A stretch of DNA of 64,000 bases from Gossypium raimondii (Eukaryota; Streptophyta; Magnoliopsida; Malvales; Malvaceae). Below the pieces are notes generated by a model. That model was given only the letters and a program-made list of their open reading frames with translations. It was not told where the DNA came from and did not search any database. The position numbers and the translations under genes are program-made. Shown piece by piece: positions 11,912-24,279 of this stretch. The stretch is taken from NCBI RefSeq assembly GCF_025698545.1, contig NC_068566.1:44991192-45055191 (forward strand), given 5' to 3'. Each line of letters starts with the position of its first letter. Position 1 is the stretch's first letter.

Positions 11912-11926
11912 GCTGCCCCTCTTTGC
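11912..11926 (-). promoter_or_regulatory. Polypurine tract
   Basis: The minus strand reads GCAAAGAGGGGCAGC directly before the LTR start TGTAATAGG. Position and composition are those of a plus-strand primer for reverse transcription. Confidence 0.6.
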
Positions 11927-12064
11927 TCGTTGTCGTGTATCGGGAACAGAGCAAAGACTACAAGGCCCAATTGTGCCTGGTCTGACTGAGCCTCAACTTC
12001 TTCAGTGCTTTTCCTTCTTCAAGCAGCCTCGTTCCTTCCTACTGCATCCTCAGAGGTACAGAAA

Positions 12065-14150
12065 CTGGTGCTTCAATCTACTCCACTGTAATGTCGGGGA
12101 GATAGGATTCGTATGCTGTAGCTTAAAAGGACAAAATTTGCTATCTTTAATCTACTCCACTGCAACTTCAGAGAGATAAGACTTGTAGCTTCAATTTGTT
12201 CTACTACAACTTAAAGATAAATCTTGGCGTGATCTGCTCTACTGCAACTTCAGAGAGATGAGATCTGTGATTTTAATCCACACCATTGCAACTTCAAGGA
12301 GATAGGATTTGTTACTTCTGTCTGCCCCACTGCAATTTCAGGGAGATAAGACCAGATATAATTTGCTCTCTACGACTTCAGAGTAATGGGATCTGCTGCG
12401 CTTGATCTACTTCACGCCAATGAAGACAAGGTCTGTTCTCTTCGATCTACTCCACCACCAGTATGGGGAGACAAGATCTGTTGTCTTTGATCTACTTCAT
12501 GCTAATACATGGAGACAAGATCTGCTTTTTCCTTCGATCTACTTCGCCACCAGTATGGGAAGACAAGATTTGTTACCTTTGATATACTTCACGCCAGTAC
12601 ATGAAGACAAGATCTATTCTTTTCGATCTACTCCACCACCAGTATGGGGAGACAAGATCTTTTGTCTTTGATCTACTTCACGCCAATACATGAAGACAAG
12701 ATCTGTTTCTTCCTTCGATCTACTTCGCTACCAGTATGGAAGACAAGATTTGTTACCTTTGATCTACTTCACGCCAGTACATGAAGACAAGATCTACTTT
12801 CTTCGATTTGTTTCGCCACTAGTATAGGAAGACAAGATCTGTTATCTTTGATCTACTTCACGCCAGTACATGAAGACAATATCTGCTTTCTTTTATCTGC
12901 TTCGCCACCAGTATGTGAAGGCAAGATCTGGTATCTCTGATCTACTTCACGCTAGTACATGAAGACAAGATCTGTTTTTTCCTTCGATCTACTTCGCCAC
13001 CAGTATGGGAAGGCAAGATCTGTTATCTCTGATCTACTTCACGCCAGTACATAAAGACAAGATCTGCTTTCTTTGATCTGCTTCGCCACCAGTATGGGAA
13101 GGCAAGATCTGGTATCTCTGATCTACTTCACGCCAGTACATGAAGACAAGATCTGCTTTTTCCTTCGATCTGCTTCGCCACCAGTATAGGAAGGCAAGAT
13201 CTATTATCTCTGATCTACTTCACGCCAGTACATGAAGACAAGATCTGCTTTCTTTGATCTGCTTCGCCACCAGTATGGGAAGGCAAGATCTGTTATCTCT
13301 GATCTACTTCACGCCAATTCATGAAGACAAGATCTGCTTTCTTTGATCTGCTTCGCCACCAGTATGGGAAGGCAAGATCTGGTATCTCTGATCTACTTCA
13401 CGCCAGTACATGAAGACAAGATCTGATTTTTCCTTCGATCTGCTTCTCCACCAGTATGGGAATGCAAGATCTATTATCTCTGATCTACTTCACACCAGTA
13501 CATGAAGACAAGATCTGCTTTCTTTGATCTGCTTTCTTTGATCTGCTTCGCCACCAGTATGGGAAGGCAAGATCTGTAATCTCTGATCTACTTCACGCCA
13601 GTACATGAAGACAAGATCTGCTTTCTTCGATCTACTTCGCCACCAGTATGGGAAGATAAGATCTGGTATCTTTGATCTACTTCACGTCAGTACATGAAGA
13701 CAAGATCTGCTTTTTCCTTCGATCTGCTTCGCCACCAGTATGGGAAGGCAAGATCTGTTATCTCTGATCTACTTCACGCCAGTACATGAAGACAAGATCT
13801 GCTTTCTTTGATCTGCTTCGCCACCAGTATGGGAAGGCAAGATCTGGTATCTCTGATCTACTTCACGCCAGTACATGAAGACAAGATCTACTTTTTCCTT
13901 CGATCTGCTTCGCCACCAGTATGGGAAGGCAAGATCTATTATCTCTGATCTACTTCACGCCAGTACATGAAGACAAGATCTGCTTTCTTTGATCTGCTTC
14001 GCCACCAGTATGGGAAGGCAAGATCTGTTATCTCTGATCTACTTCACGCCAGTACATGAAGACAAGATCTGCTTTCTTTGATCTGCTTTGCCACCAGTAT
14101 GGAAAGGAAGATTTGTTATCTCTGATCTACTTCACGCTGGTACATGAAGA
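12065..14150. repeat. Tandem array of ~45-bp units (89-92 bp dimers) in retroelement 3' UTR
   Basis: From about 12402 to 14150 two related monomers alternate. One is about 44-47 bp (GATCTACTTCACGCCAGTAC then ATGAAGACAAGATCTG...). The other is 45 bp (GATCTGCTTCGCCACCAGTA then TGGGAAGGCAAGATCT...). Together they make dimers of roughly 90 bp, about 19 of them. From 12065 to 12400 lie older, diverged single units with 'ctccactgcaacttcagagagata'. Divergence falls towards the middle and right, as expected from ongoing unequal exchange or template slippage. Every unit carries AGATCT or GATC sites. The array lies between integrase and the 3' LTR, a position known in Tat/Ogre elements to seed satellite repeats. 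Confidence 0.9.
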
Positions 14151-14159
14151 CAAAAACCG

Positions 14160-15072
14160 CTATCTTTCAACTTGCTCCACTGCTGCTCAGGGAGATAAGG
14201 CTTTATGATTCCACCGACCTGTTCTCTGTGGAACATGACCTGTGTGATGGACCTAATTATGCCTAATGATTAGGATGACATGATCAAAATGAATCAAATG
14301 CTCCTAACTAGACATGTGTGAATGACATCTAAATGATATGTCATGAAAATGATTTATTAATGCTAAATATTGAAGTCGTTATTACTCATTAAGGCTTCCT
14401 TTGTGATAACAGCGCTTCAAAAAAACTCGCAAATTCTTGATCCGGCTTTTTACTCCTATATATCTTCGACCTTTTAACCCGGTGAAGTCTAAACAATAGT
14501 CCTGCTTCAGGCTCTTGTATTATTTAAAAATTTCCAGAGTAATATGAAAAAATTCCCTTGTGAAAGTTTTATTAGTCTATTAATCGTTATTCTAATGCAA
14601 CATGCTTTCGAAAAGACCATAACGATAGATAAAACGAAATTGACTTGAGATCATAACTTGCAATAAATTATCAATGAAAACAAGTCGAAAAAAGAAATTG
14701 ACTAAAACACTTATATTGAAAAAGAATGAAGTGTTTTAGAAACACAAATTATGGACAAGTGCCCCAGATATCCTTGCTTGAATTGCTCTATACAACTTTC
14801 TGAGGACCCTTCTGAATTCAACACGTGTTTAGGAGATTCATAGTATTTTGTTGATGACCCAAGATTTCGTCTATTCCTTTCTGTCGATTCAGGTACAACA
14901 AGACTACCACGTGCTTCAATCAGACTTTGAGTTGCCCTTGTCAGGTTTTCAACTCAAACCCCTTTGGTCTTAAGGTGCCCTTTGCGGGTTTTCACCCTAG
15001 CCTCTCTATTTTATTTTATTTTTTGGAATCAAAGCGCCCTTTGCGGGTTTTCACCTTGGCTCCTTCCCTTAT
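14160..15072 (-). other. Retroelement 3' UTR after integrase
   Basis: No open frame of substance. Two or three copies of 'ccctttgcgggttttcacc' lie near 14975 and 15038, and a related 'cccttgtcaggttttcaac' near 14937, so this is a second, short repeat zone downstream of integrase in element orientation. Confidence 0.5.
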
Positions 15073-16938
15073 TCAAGTAAAGTATCTCTTGACTGAATCT
15101 GAATTTACTGGATTAGTCAAGTTTCTTCCATCCATTTCAGCCAGGATCAGGGCTCCTCCAGAAAAGGCCTTTTTTACAACATAAGGACCTTCCCAATTCG
15201 GCATCCATTTCCCCCTAAAATCTTTTTGTAGAAGAAGAATTTTTCTCAACACCAGGTCCCCCTCATTAAATTTTCTGGTTCGGACCATCCTGTTGTAGGC
15301 TCGCATCATTCTTTTCTGGTACATCTGACTATGCTGAATAGCCTTTAGCCTTTTTCCCTCTATCAAGTTCAACTGATCGTATCGAGATTGAACCCATTCT
15401 GCTTCATCCAATTGTAGCTCAGTCAAAACCCGGAGGGAAGGGATTTCAACTTCGATGGGCAAGACTGCCTCCATGCCATAAACTAAGGAGAAATGCGTTG
15501 CCCCAGTAGAGGTCTTAATTGACGTTCGATAAGCAATAAGGGCAAACGGTAATTTCTCGTGCCAGTCCCTGTAGGTCTCAGTCATCTTCCCCACAATCTT
15601 CTTTATATTTTTATTAGCCGCTTCCACTGCACCATTCATTTTTGGGCGATACGGTGATGAATTGTGATGTCTGATCTTGAATTGACTGCAGACTTCTGCT
15701 ATTGAGTTGTTGTTTAGGTTCAGCGCATTGTCGGATATGATTCTTTCAGGCATTCCATATCGACATATGATCTCCCTTTTCAAGAACTTACTGACTGATG
15801 ACTTTGTAACGTTAGCATACGAAGCAGCTTCTACCCATTTGGTGAAGTAGTCAATAACCACAAATATGAAACGATGCCTATTTGAAGCCTTCGGCGATAT
15901 TGGCCCGATGACATCCATACCCCACATGGAGAAAGGCCATGGAGAAGTCATGACGTGAAAAGGCGAAGGAGGTGCATGCATTTTATCACCATAGATTTGA
16001 CATTTATGGCACTTTTTGGAGTAATTGATGCAATCCCCTTCCATGGTGGACCAGTAATACCCGAATCTCATAATCTATCTAGCCATTGTGAACCCACTGG
16101 CATGCGTTCCACAGATGCCCTCATGGACTTCCTCCAGGATTTTCTTTGCTTCCACGGCGTCCACACATCTTAACAGTACCTGATCTTTTCCCCTCCTGTA
16201 TAAGATCTCCCCATCTAAGACGTAATCAATGGCTAGTCTTCTCAGAGTTCTCTTTTCATTCTCCGTTGCCTGGCCAGGATACTCACGATTTTTTACATAT
16301 CGTAGTATATCTTAATACCAAGGACTATCATCGATTTCTCCTTCTTCAATATTGTAACAATGAGCCGGGTCTTCATAGATACTCATTTGGATAGGCTTCA
16401 TATCCTCATGTCTGTTCACCTTGATCATGGAGGCTAAAGTAGCTAGTGCATCGGCCATCTGGTTCTCATCTCGTGGGAGATAGCAAAAAGTGATATCCTC
16501 AAACTCCTTAATCAATTCGAGGACCAACTTTCGATAACTGATTAATTTGGGATCTCTCGTTTCTCATTCACCCCTGAGCTGATATATCACCAATGCTGAA
16601 TCTCCATAGACCTCTAGCACTTTGATTCTTCGCTCTATGGCTGCACGAATACCCATAATGCATGCTTCGTATTCCGCCATGTTGTTTGTACAATCAAAAT
16701 CCAATTTGTAAGTGAAGGGATAATAATCACCATTCGGGGACATCAAGACTGCCCCAATTCCATTGCCCACAGCGTTCAAGGCTCCATCAAAGTTTAGCTT
16801 CCAACTGTGATCCTCTTGGGGATTTTCTTCAATAGCGGCTACATACAACAAGTCCTCATTCGGAAAATCAAAGCTTAACGGTTCGTAATCTTCCAAAGCC
16901 TTGCTAGCCAGAAAGTCAGCTATTGCGCTCCCTTTTAC
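15073..16938 (-). pseudogene. Ty3/gypsy Tat pol fragment: RNase H and integrase with three stops
   Basis: One minus-strand frame runs from the breakpoint at 16938 to a natural-looking stop at 15073, interrupted by only three stops. They are TGA near 16564 (where a Trp is expected in GE-W-ETR), TAA near 16312 and TAG near 16072. The first part is an RVT_3-type RNase H: FDGA (Asp), NNMAEYEA (Glu) and DSALV (Asp). Next come a linker with PRDENQMADALA and an integrase HHCC region of which CHKCQ is visible. The DDE core follows, with D in WGMDVIGP, D in ISDNA and E in GAVEAANKN, and the C-terminus has GPYVV. The first 600 or more residues of pol are missing because the inverted LTR is joined at 16938. 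Two of the three stops are explicable as C-to-T changes of methylated DNA. Not functional. Confidence 0.85.
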
Positions 16939-18192
16939 AGGATCCGAACTGGCCGATTGGTTAAGGGCGACGGCGGCGCAGAAACGAAACCCTAGCAGAG
17001 GGTATTTGATTTTTTTATTTTATCTTTATAATTTATAATTTATATATATATATATATACATATATTGGTTTTTTTTAGCATGCCCATTTTATATATAGAA
17101 TTTTCTTTTTTTCCTTTCATATTTTTTTACAAAACATATATATTTTGTGAATTTCATTTTCAAAAATGTTTTTTCAGAAAATACATGCATGCGCATTTGT
17201 TTTATATAATATATACATGCATATATTTATACATATGTTTTTCCTTATATCCTTATTTTATTTTCTTTTTTTATATATGCACTTATACATTTTATTCGTA
17301 AATAAATACATATGCATTTTTTATATACTTTTATTTTATTTTTAATACATGTTTTTGTTTGTTTTATTGGATATATTTCACTCCTTCTATTTGCATGTAT
17401 ACTTGTATATGTGTTTGATATATGTGTACATATGTTTGCAACTTTATTGTTATATTGTGTTTGTATATATATATTTGCAAATATTTATTCGTATATGTTG
17501 TGAATTAAAGTATCATACCATATTTTACATTATTTTTAACGTACCCTTTTAAAAATATATTTTGGTTTTAACCATTCATCAAAGTTATTTTCTTGATTTA
17601 AAGGTTTTTTGGATAAAAGCATTATTTGAAGTTTGGGATTTTCGAGGGAAATTGAGCTCTAACGTATTGGGTTCTGATTTTCTTTGTCAATCTTAAATGA
17701 CCGAGAATATTCTTTATTCAAAATGCATGAGCATAAAAATCATCTTTGGAAACTTAACTTGTCGTACCCTAACGTATTGGGTGTGGCCTGTTACTTTCTC
17801 GAAATGAAGATTTTCGCATAAAATAAAAGTGATATTCAAAGTTCGGGGATTATGAAGAATTGTACCCTAACGTATTGGGACTCGATTTCTTTACATGACT
17901 TGAACAATTGATTATCCTTTTTCAAATTTCATCATTTGAGTTGATTTTAAAATCTTTTTAACCTTCGACACTAAGACATCAAATAATCAATTCGGTACCG
18001 ATCTTGGGCGTTACGAGGGTGCTAACCCTTCCTCGTGCGTAACTGACTCCCGAATTCGTTTTCTCAAAATTCGTAGACCAAAATAATTTTTAAGGTGAGC
18101 CGATCACACCTTAATAAAGGATCGGTGGCGACTCCAGTTTCATTTTTAAAGTCGACAACTAAAATTTTTGTTTTCAAAAAAAGATTTCGACA
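16938..18192 (+). repeat. Truncated inverted LTR arm
   Basis: Reverse complement of 9633-10785 joined to 11305-11397 of the left LTR; the 515 bases in between, and the U3 beyond 11397, are missing. The two arms are nearly identical: both encode the same 63-residue accidental frame (10325-10516 minus and 17312-17503 plus). They differ by scattered single bases elsewhere, for example near 18005-18045. The junction with pol falls in the shared GGATCC at 16941-16946. Confidence 0.85.
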
Positions 18193-18199
18193 ATTATCA

Positions 18200-18620
18200 T
18201 ATCACATTTTCTTCTTTTTATGACTCAGTTTTAAGTTCAATTCATATTCTTGATTTAGTCCATAATCGACTAAATCTAAGATTTGATACCAATAAATATA
18301 ACATTCCTTACCCAAATCAATATAATAGATCCGAGCAAGAGATGCCATATTTAAAATTTTGAAAATTTTAATATTACTCATACACTTAATTTATTATTGT
18401 TAGACTTAATTTCAACCTTTAAAATTCATTTTGTGTTTTATATGGAAATTAATACTAGAAACTTATTTTGTTGAGTAAATATAACTTGCATTTATCATAT
18501 TATATGACATGTATAAGCATATAATGTTGTTCAGAAGCAGGTTTGGTTCCAGCTGCAGTATGAATTTTAGTATAAGGTGCTGCTTAAGATAGTGTTGATC
18601 TTTAAATATTTGTTAAATAA
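18200..18620. other. 3' flank of the ORP gene
   Basis: AT-rich. Begins right after the retroelement and contains the presumed 3' UTR of the minus-strand ORP gene next to its stop at 18623. No strong poly(A) signal could be chosen. Confidence 0.4.
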
Positions 18621-18622
18621 GG

Positions 18623-20735
18623 CTATGAAAGAGGAAGAACAATTGGAGCAGGTGGAACCCATTGTTGAATAGGTGAACATTCCCAACCACCATCTTTGGT
18701 GTAAGTCACACTGAAATGCTGGGGAACCCATGGTGTTCCTTTCAACTCCCTTTCTCTCAAGACCTCCCTCTGCTTTCCCTCCACCGCGTTCTTCGCTTCT
18801 TTTGCTTTCTCCCAATTTTGGCTCATTATGGCCTCGCTTAGCTCACTCCACACTGCTGCCGATTCTGTTGGCCTCACTCCCTAACAACACAAAATACAAC
18901 AATCCATCATCATCCTTTTAATACAGAAATGCAAATTTGTTCATTCTCATTCATCAAGGAGTTTACCTTCAGATCGTTAACGACAGGGGTTTTCAGCCCT
19001 GAAAATACTTCATCTGCATTGTATATCACCCTCGACTTCCCACTATTATTGTCCTTCGCTGTCACCGTTCTGAATTAAATAATCATTAGATTTAGAACAG
19101 CTGCATTCATGAGATGGTTTAAAAATAATATATATATGTATAATACATGTTGAATACCTATCCCAATGACCATTAAGTTGGAAAAGGGTCCTCTTGGTTG
19201 CTGTTTCATAGACCTTTCCTTTAACTGATCTATGACTTCCTCTAAGACCAAAAAAGGACTTGGGTCCATATCGTAATTCAGCTTCAAGCCCGTTTTCTTT
19301 GCAGCTGATTGTAACGTTTCCAGTCCAATCCACTCCTGCCAGTGGCAGAAATTTTATCAAGAGGTTGGGAGAGTTCATTTCATATGTTTCTCCTCGACTC
19401 AGTAGCTTAAGTTGCCTCTTTCCTCGCACCTCAGTTTCCACCCACGCACCTACCAATATTGTTTTCATTAATTAAACACCAGACCCACCAATCGTTCTAA
19501 ATAAGAAAATGGGTGTAGGAAGAAGACCAAACCATTGAAGTTGGGGACACATTGGTGACACCAAACGAGTTCAATATCGTGTTCCTCATCGGTTGCATGG
19601 AGAGCAGAAACTGGGGGGTGATGAGAAATCTGTAAAATAAAATCATGTGTTTCATTTGGACGATCAAAATCATCAATGTTATTTTGAAGTTTCAGCAAAA
19701 TGAGAGATAAGATAATTAATGCAATAAAAATGACTTGAGAGGAGCAATAAATTGAGAAAGGCCACCTGTTCGAGGAGGACGTTGAGAGTAGCCCTTGAGA
19801 CGTGATGAGTCTCACCGAGGATGGGATTGTAAGGGGCAACCCCAAACATGAGAGGGCGTAACGTGGAAATGCTCCAAGCCACAACCGACATGAATCTGTC
19901 GAGGGAATTGTTGGCCTGGTTACATCGCCTCAACATGTCACTGCCGTTGCAGTACACTGTTTCTCCATAACATTGAAGATGTGACTTGGGAACGTTGAAC
20001 TGAGGCGGCAGCTGCACAATCACATAATTAGTTATTTAATTATTATTTTTTATTATTACTTCTTAGCATTCGTTTTTTTCCTTACTTTATCTGATTAATT
20101 CAAAATATTATTATTTAAAATAATAATTAATTCTAATATTAATGAATGTATAATTAATATATTTAGAATTTTATAGAAATACTAATTTTATTTTACATCA
20201 ATAAAATTAGCACAATTTCTTTTTACATCAATATTTTTAATTAATAATTTTAATTTAAATCATAATTATAATTATAGCATAGAATATTCAAGTAATAAAT
20301 CTATTTTAAAATTAACACAACTCTTTAATTAATAATTAATAATTATAAATTAAATTAAATTTATTTTTAAATGTGTAATTGTCATAATTTATATCAAATT
20401 AAGAAATTACAGCATATATTGACTAATGATTATTTAATAAATTATTAATAATAATAAAATTGCAAATAAGAAAATAATACCAATATAAACAATCTTATGA
20501 ATTTAATTAATATGTTGTTGCCTAATTAATTTTCTTTTAAATTAAAAAAAACAAAAATAAAAATTGAAGTTTGACAAACCTTAAAATGAGTGAGATCTGA
20601 GCCTGGACGTACATTCTTGAAAAGACTTAATATCCTGTGGATCAAATTGGGCGCCTTGTAATCAGCTTCGAGTTCACCATTTAATGATAATGGTCTTGTA
20701 AGAACTATTTTTATTTCATTCTCGCTTCTTCTTAA
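18623..20735 (-). CDS. Oxysterol-binding protein-related protein, ORP4-like
   Basis: Coding exons by GT-AG sites and continuous phase: 20735-20580, 20011-19766, 19629-19533, 19449-19158, 19069-18967, 18880-18623. They join to about 383 residues, the usual size of short plant ORPs that consist of the ORD domain alone, with no PH domain. Motifs in order are NVRPGSDLTHF, LPPQFN, SVVAWSISTLRP, GVAPYNPILGETHH, the OSBP signature as EQ-ISHHPP (usual Val is Ile), MNSPNLLIKFLP, NGHWD and, near the C-terminus, WVPQHFS. Such proteins bind and exchange sterols and phosphoinositides at membrane contacts; that role is family knowledge. The first listed exon begins after an AG with no in-frame ATG, so a short upstream exon is needed (see 24280-24403). 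Introns are AT-rich; the first visible one is 568 bases. Confidence 0.88.
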
Positions 20736-20739
20736 CTGT

Positions 20740-23700
20740 CCAAATCAATGATTATCAATAATTCATCAATACAATTCACTGACAAAATTACAATTAAAGT
20801 GAATATATATAATTACCACCAAAATCAAATCACTAAATTTGCAAATGAAGGAACTAGAATATGTTTAGACCAGACTTATATATTGTGAAACTTAAATAAA
20901 ATAAAATATAAACGAAGAATTTACACATGCATAAATACGCATAATGAAACTCAACAATGAACACTCAAAATCTTATAATTTCAATATCATCTAAACTACT
21001 AAGGCTTTGTTGCCGTAAATGTAGACTTTAATTAAAAAATAAAATATTATTAATGAAATTTGTTTTTTAGAATTAAACCGATCGATTAGACCAAAATTCA
21101 ATTGAGATATCAATGTAAAATAAGAAATTGAATTGATTAACCCATGAATCAATCCAAACTGGTTGAGCTAATGATCAAACTAGTTAAACTAAGCTAAAAA
21201 CGCCGATTGAATTTATTTTCTCTATTTTTTATTTTTTAATAATTTATTAAATTGAACCAAACGAACCAATTGAACAAAAACAATTAAATAAAGAACTAAT
21301 GGTTTGATCAATTTGACAACCAATTCAATTATAAAACCTTGAATTTAAGTATAAAATGTATTTATATAAAATCTATAAAAACCTCCAGATGGTTTGACTT
21401 AGACTTAAAATACTATAATTTTAATATTTCAATTTTACTATTTCAACCAATTAACTCATTTAATTTTTATATAATTTTTATTCTAAATTTACTTTTTACA
21501 GTTTTACTAATATAGTTGTAACAAAACGATAAATTAGTACGGTCGCAGGAATTTCACTACTGTATCGGTGACATTGAAATATATTATCTACCGGTGACAA
21601 GTGGCTTTTTTATTTTTAATAATATAGAGAAGTGGCTTTGTAGCCTATCACAATTAATTTTAAGATAGATTATATTATTTATTATTAAAGAATTCAAAAA
21701 AATTAAAACACCAAACTATTTAAATGTTTTTATTTAATTCACTGTTACGTTTTTTTTAAATTTTGTTAACGAGCTCCAAATGACAATTTAACAATTAGTA
21801 TGGTAAATTAATAACGTCGACGAATAAAATAACATATTTTAAATCTAAGTCGATTTGACAACTAATGTCGAGATCAAAGAAAAAGTTAAATAAATTTTGG
21901 TTTATAAATTCATGATGCCCAAAGTCATTTTAAAGAAAAAATTAAAATATAAAAGAGAAATAGAGCTTTCGATTGATACAAATGGTGTTACAATAAAAAG
22001 TCATATTAATAGTCCAATGACTTAAATGAAAATTTTAAAATACTTCAATAACCAAATTATAACTTTTTAATAAAATCATCAAAACAAAAACTTACGTATA
22101 ATTTAATGACTAATGATATAATTTACCTTAATTTTATATCCCTATTAGAATACATTATTCTTTGATAAATTCTAAAAATAAAACTTAGTTTCATCAAGTT
22201 ACCTAACTTAAAAGAAAGTTTTCGAACAAAAAGCAAAACCTTAAAAAGTTCAAATTTATGAACGTATTTAATAAATGGCACAATTAATTTTTTTATGGAC
22301 TGAAATTAAATTATAATTTTATAATAATAAAATTTCATCATTTTAATAATTTATATCTTTATAAAATTTAAAAGATTAATTTAAATTCTTATCATTTAAA
22401 AAATCAAACTATAATTTTATACTTACTAATTTAAAATTTTAAAATTTACATAAAATTTTTCTTACCAGCCTTACGCCATTAATGAACATTGAATATAGTC
22501 TTGGACAAATTCTAAAAATAAACACTTAGTTTGATCAAGTTGCCTAACTTAAAAAGTCTTCCAACCAAGAAAATAAACCTAAAACAATATCTTTTTGTAC
22601 TTATTTAATAAATGGCCCAACTGTACATCTTTAATGAATAGTTTTTCTTTGACTAATTCTGAAGATTAAAAACTAGTTTGATCAAGTTGCTCTAACCTTC
22701 TTTTTTAGGTTTGGGTAAAGTTAAGAGGAAGCAAAAAAATAAAAATTAGGTTATATTTAAATTGTATATCTTTAAAATAAAAAATAATTTTATATTTTAA
22801 TAATTTATATAAAGGATTAAATCAAAATTTATAATTTTTAGAAGTATTAAAATGTAATTTTACTAATAAAATTCATCTTTTAAGAGTTTGAACCCAAATT
22901 CTCTATCTAAGGTTATTGATATCACTAACATCATTTAAGCCTAATTATCTAAATGTATTAATTTAATAAATTAATTAATCAATAATAACCTTTAATAATT
23001 TTTTCAAATATAGAAAGAATGATATATCCAACAATCAAGCAAATTTGAGAAATATAGACTTTTTTCTCCAACTATTTACAATTAAAAGAAATTAATTTAA
23101 TATATAACCTTTAAACTATATATTTTTGAATTAAATATATAAATATATTTTAATCCAACAAAATATTTAAACTATAATTTTACAATAATTATGTTTGCAT
23201 TAAATTAAATTTGTTTTCAGTTTCATTCTCTCTCTACTTGTCCTTTTAACAACTCATGTTTTGTTCCTTGCCTTTTCTTTCACCTTTTTCCCATTGTTTT
23301 CCTTTTTTTCATTAAATCTGAGGTCCATCACAATTTTTTATTTTTATTACATTTTTGGTTTTCCCAGATTTAATGGAAAATGAAAACAAAGAAAAATGGG
23401 GAAAAAAGAAAGAAAGAAAGAAAAGCATGGATAATTTGAAGAAGAGGGTAAATAAAAAAATTAATTTAATTTTAAAATATACCTTTAATTTCACGTAAAT
23501 TTAAAAATAATATGTGACAAGTTTAGTTTTTATCAGTTGAAGTAGTTTTTTAAATAGAAATAATAGTATACTTCAAGGGCTACTTTAAATTAACCCATTA
23601 AAAAAGGTATACTTCGAGGGCTACTTTTTAAATTAACCAAAACATTTTGGAGAAAGTCTATGGAAGAAGAAACAAATTAAAGTACAGGAAAAGCTTTGGG

Positions 23701-23950
23701 AATATAAAATAAATGAGAAATTGGCGTAAGCAATCATTGGGTTAACCAAATCCCTGGACTAGTTTGGAGTGGAGTGTTAGGCAAAAATGGATTCCCATCC
23801 TTCTACATTATTCACCAATCAAATTAGCTGACGAAAAACTTAAACAAACACCCCCCCAATCCCCCCCAAAAAGAGAGCTAACATCATTTGCATTTTAAGC
23901 CAAGCTTTTCTCAGATCGATTTAACAACTGTATATATAAAGAAAAAGAAA
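20740..23950. other. Probable long first intron of the ORP gene, AT-rich
   Basis: No open frame or clear element with ends. It contains a '...gaaccaattgaac...' dispersed repeat copy (21055-21350, minus-like), a related duplication of 'tagattctaaaaataaa...agtttgatcaagttgc' phrases near 22160-22210, 22500-22560 and 22645-22700, and a 31-base direct duplication at about 23566 and 23607 ('tatacttc.agggctacttt'). Treated as intron only if the ATG exon near 24280 is real. Confidence 0.4.
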
Positions 23951-24279
23951 GATGCCATTACTTTACGCGACTTTTTTTCCTTTTTCAAATTTGCACAGAT
24001 ATCAACATAACAAACAATATTGTATTATTCTATAAATCAAGCAGGGAGTATATATATATATATTTTATGAAAAAGAACGATCAAATATCACCGGAAAACA
24101 GCCTTGAGTATGGAAATCCGGTTTCAGATAACCGTAAAACAACCGTTTTGTGAAATTATGAGAAGCGGAAGAGTCATATATCATAATAAAAGAGAACGAA
24201 AGCGCGTCGTTTCTCGAAACGAACATGTGTGTGTAGATGAAAGGAGAGAGAGATGGAAAATGTAAAAGATATAACGTAC

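Larger units (their letters stand above)
9633..18192 (-). mobile_element. Rearranged Ty3/gypsy (Tat-type) retroelement, palindromic
   Basis: Order on the plus strand: complete LTR (9633-11911), polypurine tract (11912-11926), 3' UTR with a tandem array, broken integrase and RNase H frame on the minus strand (15073-16938), then a truncated LTR in the opposite orientation (16938-18192). Gag, protease and reverse transcriptase are absent. The last bases of both outer ends are the same LTR terminus (TGTCGAAA on the left, TTTCGACA on the right), so the insertion is an inverted repeat of about 1.2 kb arms around a 5-kb core. The flanks are ATAAT (9628-9632) and ATTAT (18193-18197): 4 of 5 matches as a direct duplication, or a perfect inverted match. 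The Tat assignment rests on the extra RNase H placed before integrase and on the long repeat-bearing 3' UTR. Confidence 0.8.

Noticed and set aside
12402..14150. Repeat array that could be taken for a CRISPR
   Set aside because: Units are contiguous ~45-bp tandem repeats without unique spacers, in a plant retroelement 3' UTR.
14927..15184. 85-aa plus-strand frame
   Set aside because: Antisense to the end of the integrase frame and across short UTR repeats; no domain.
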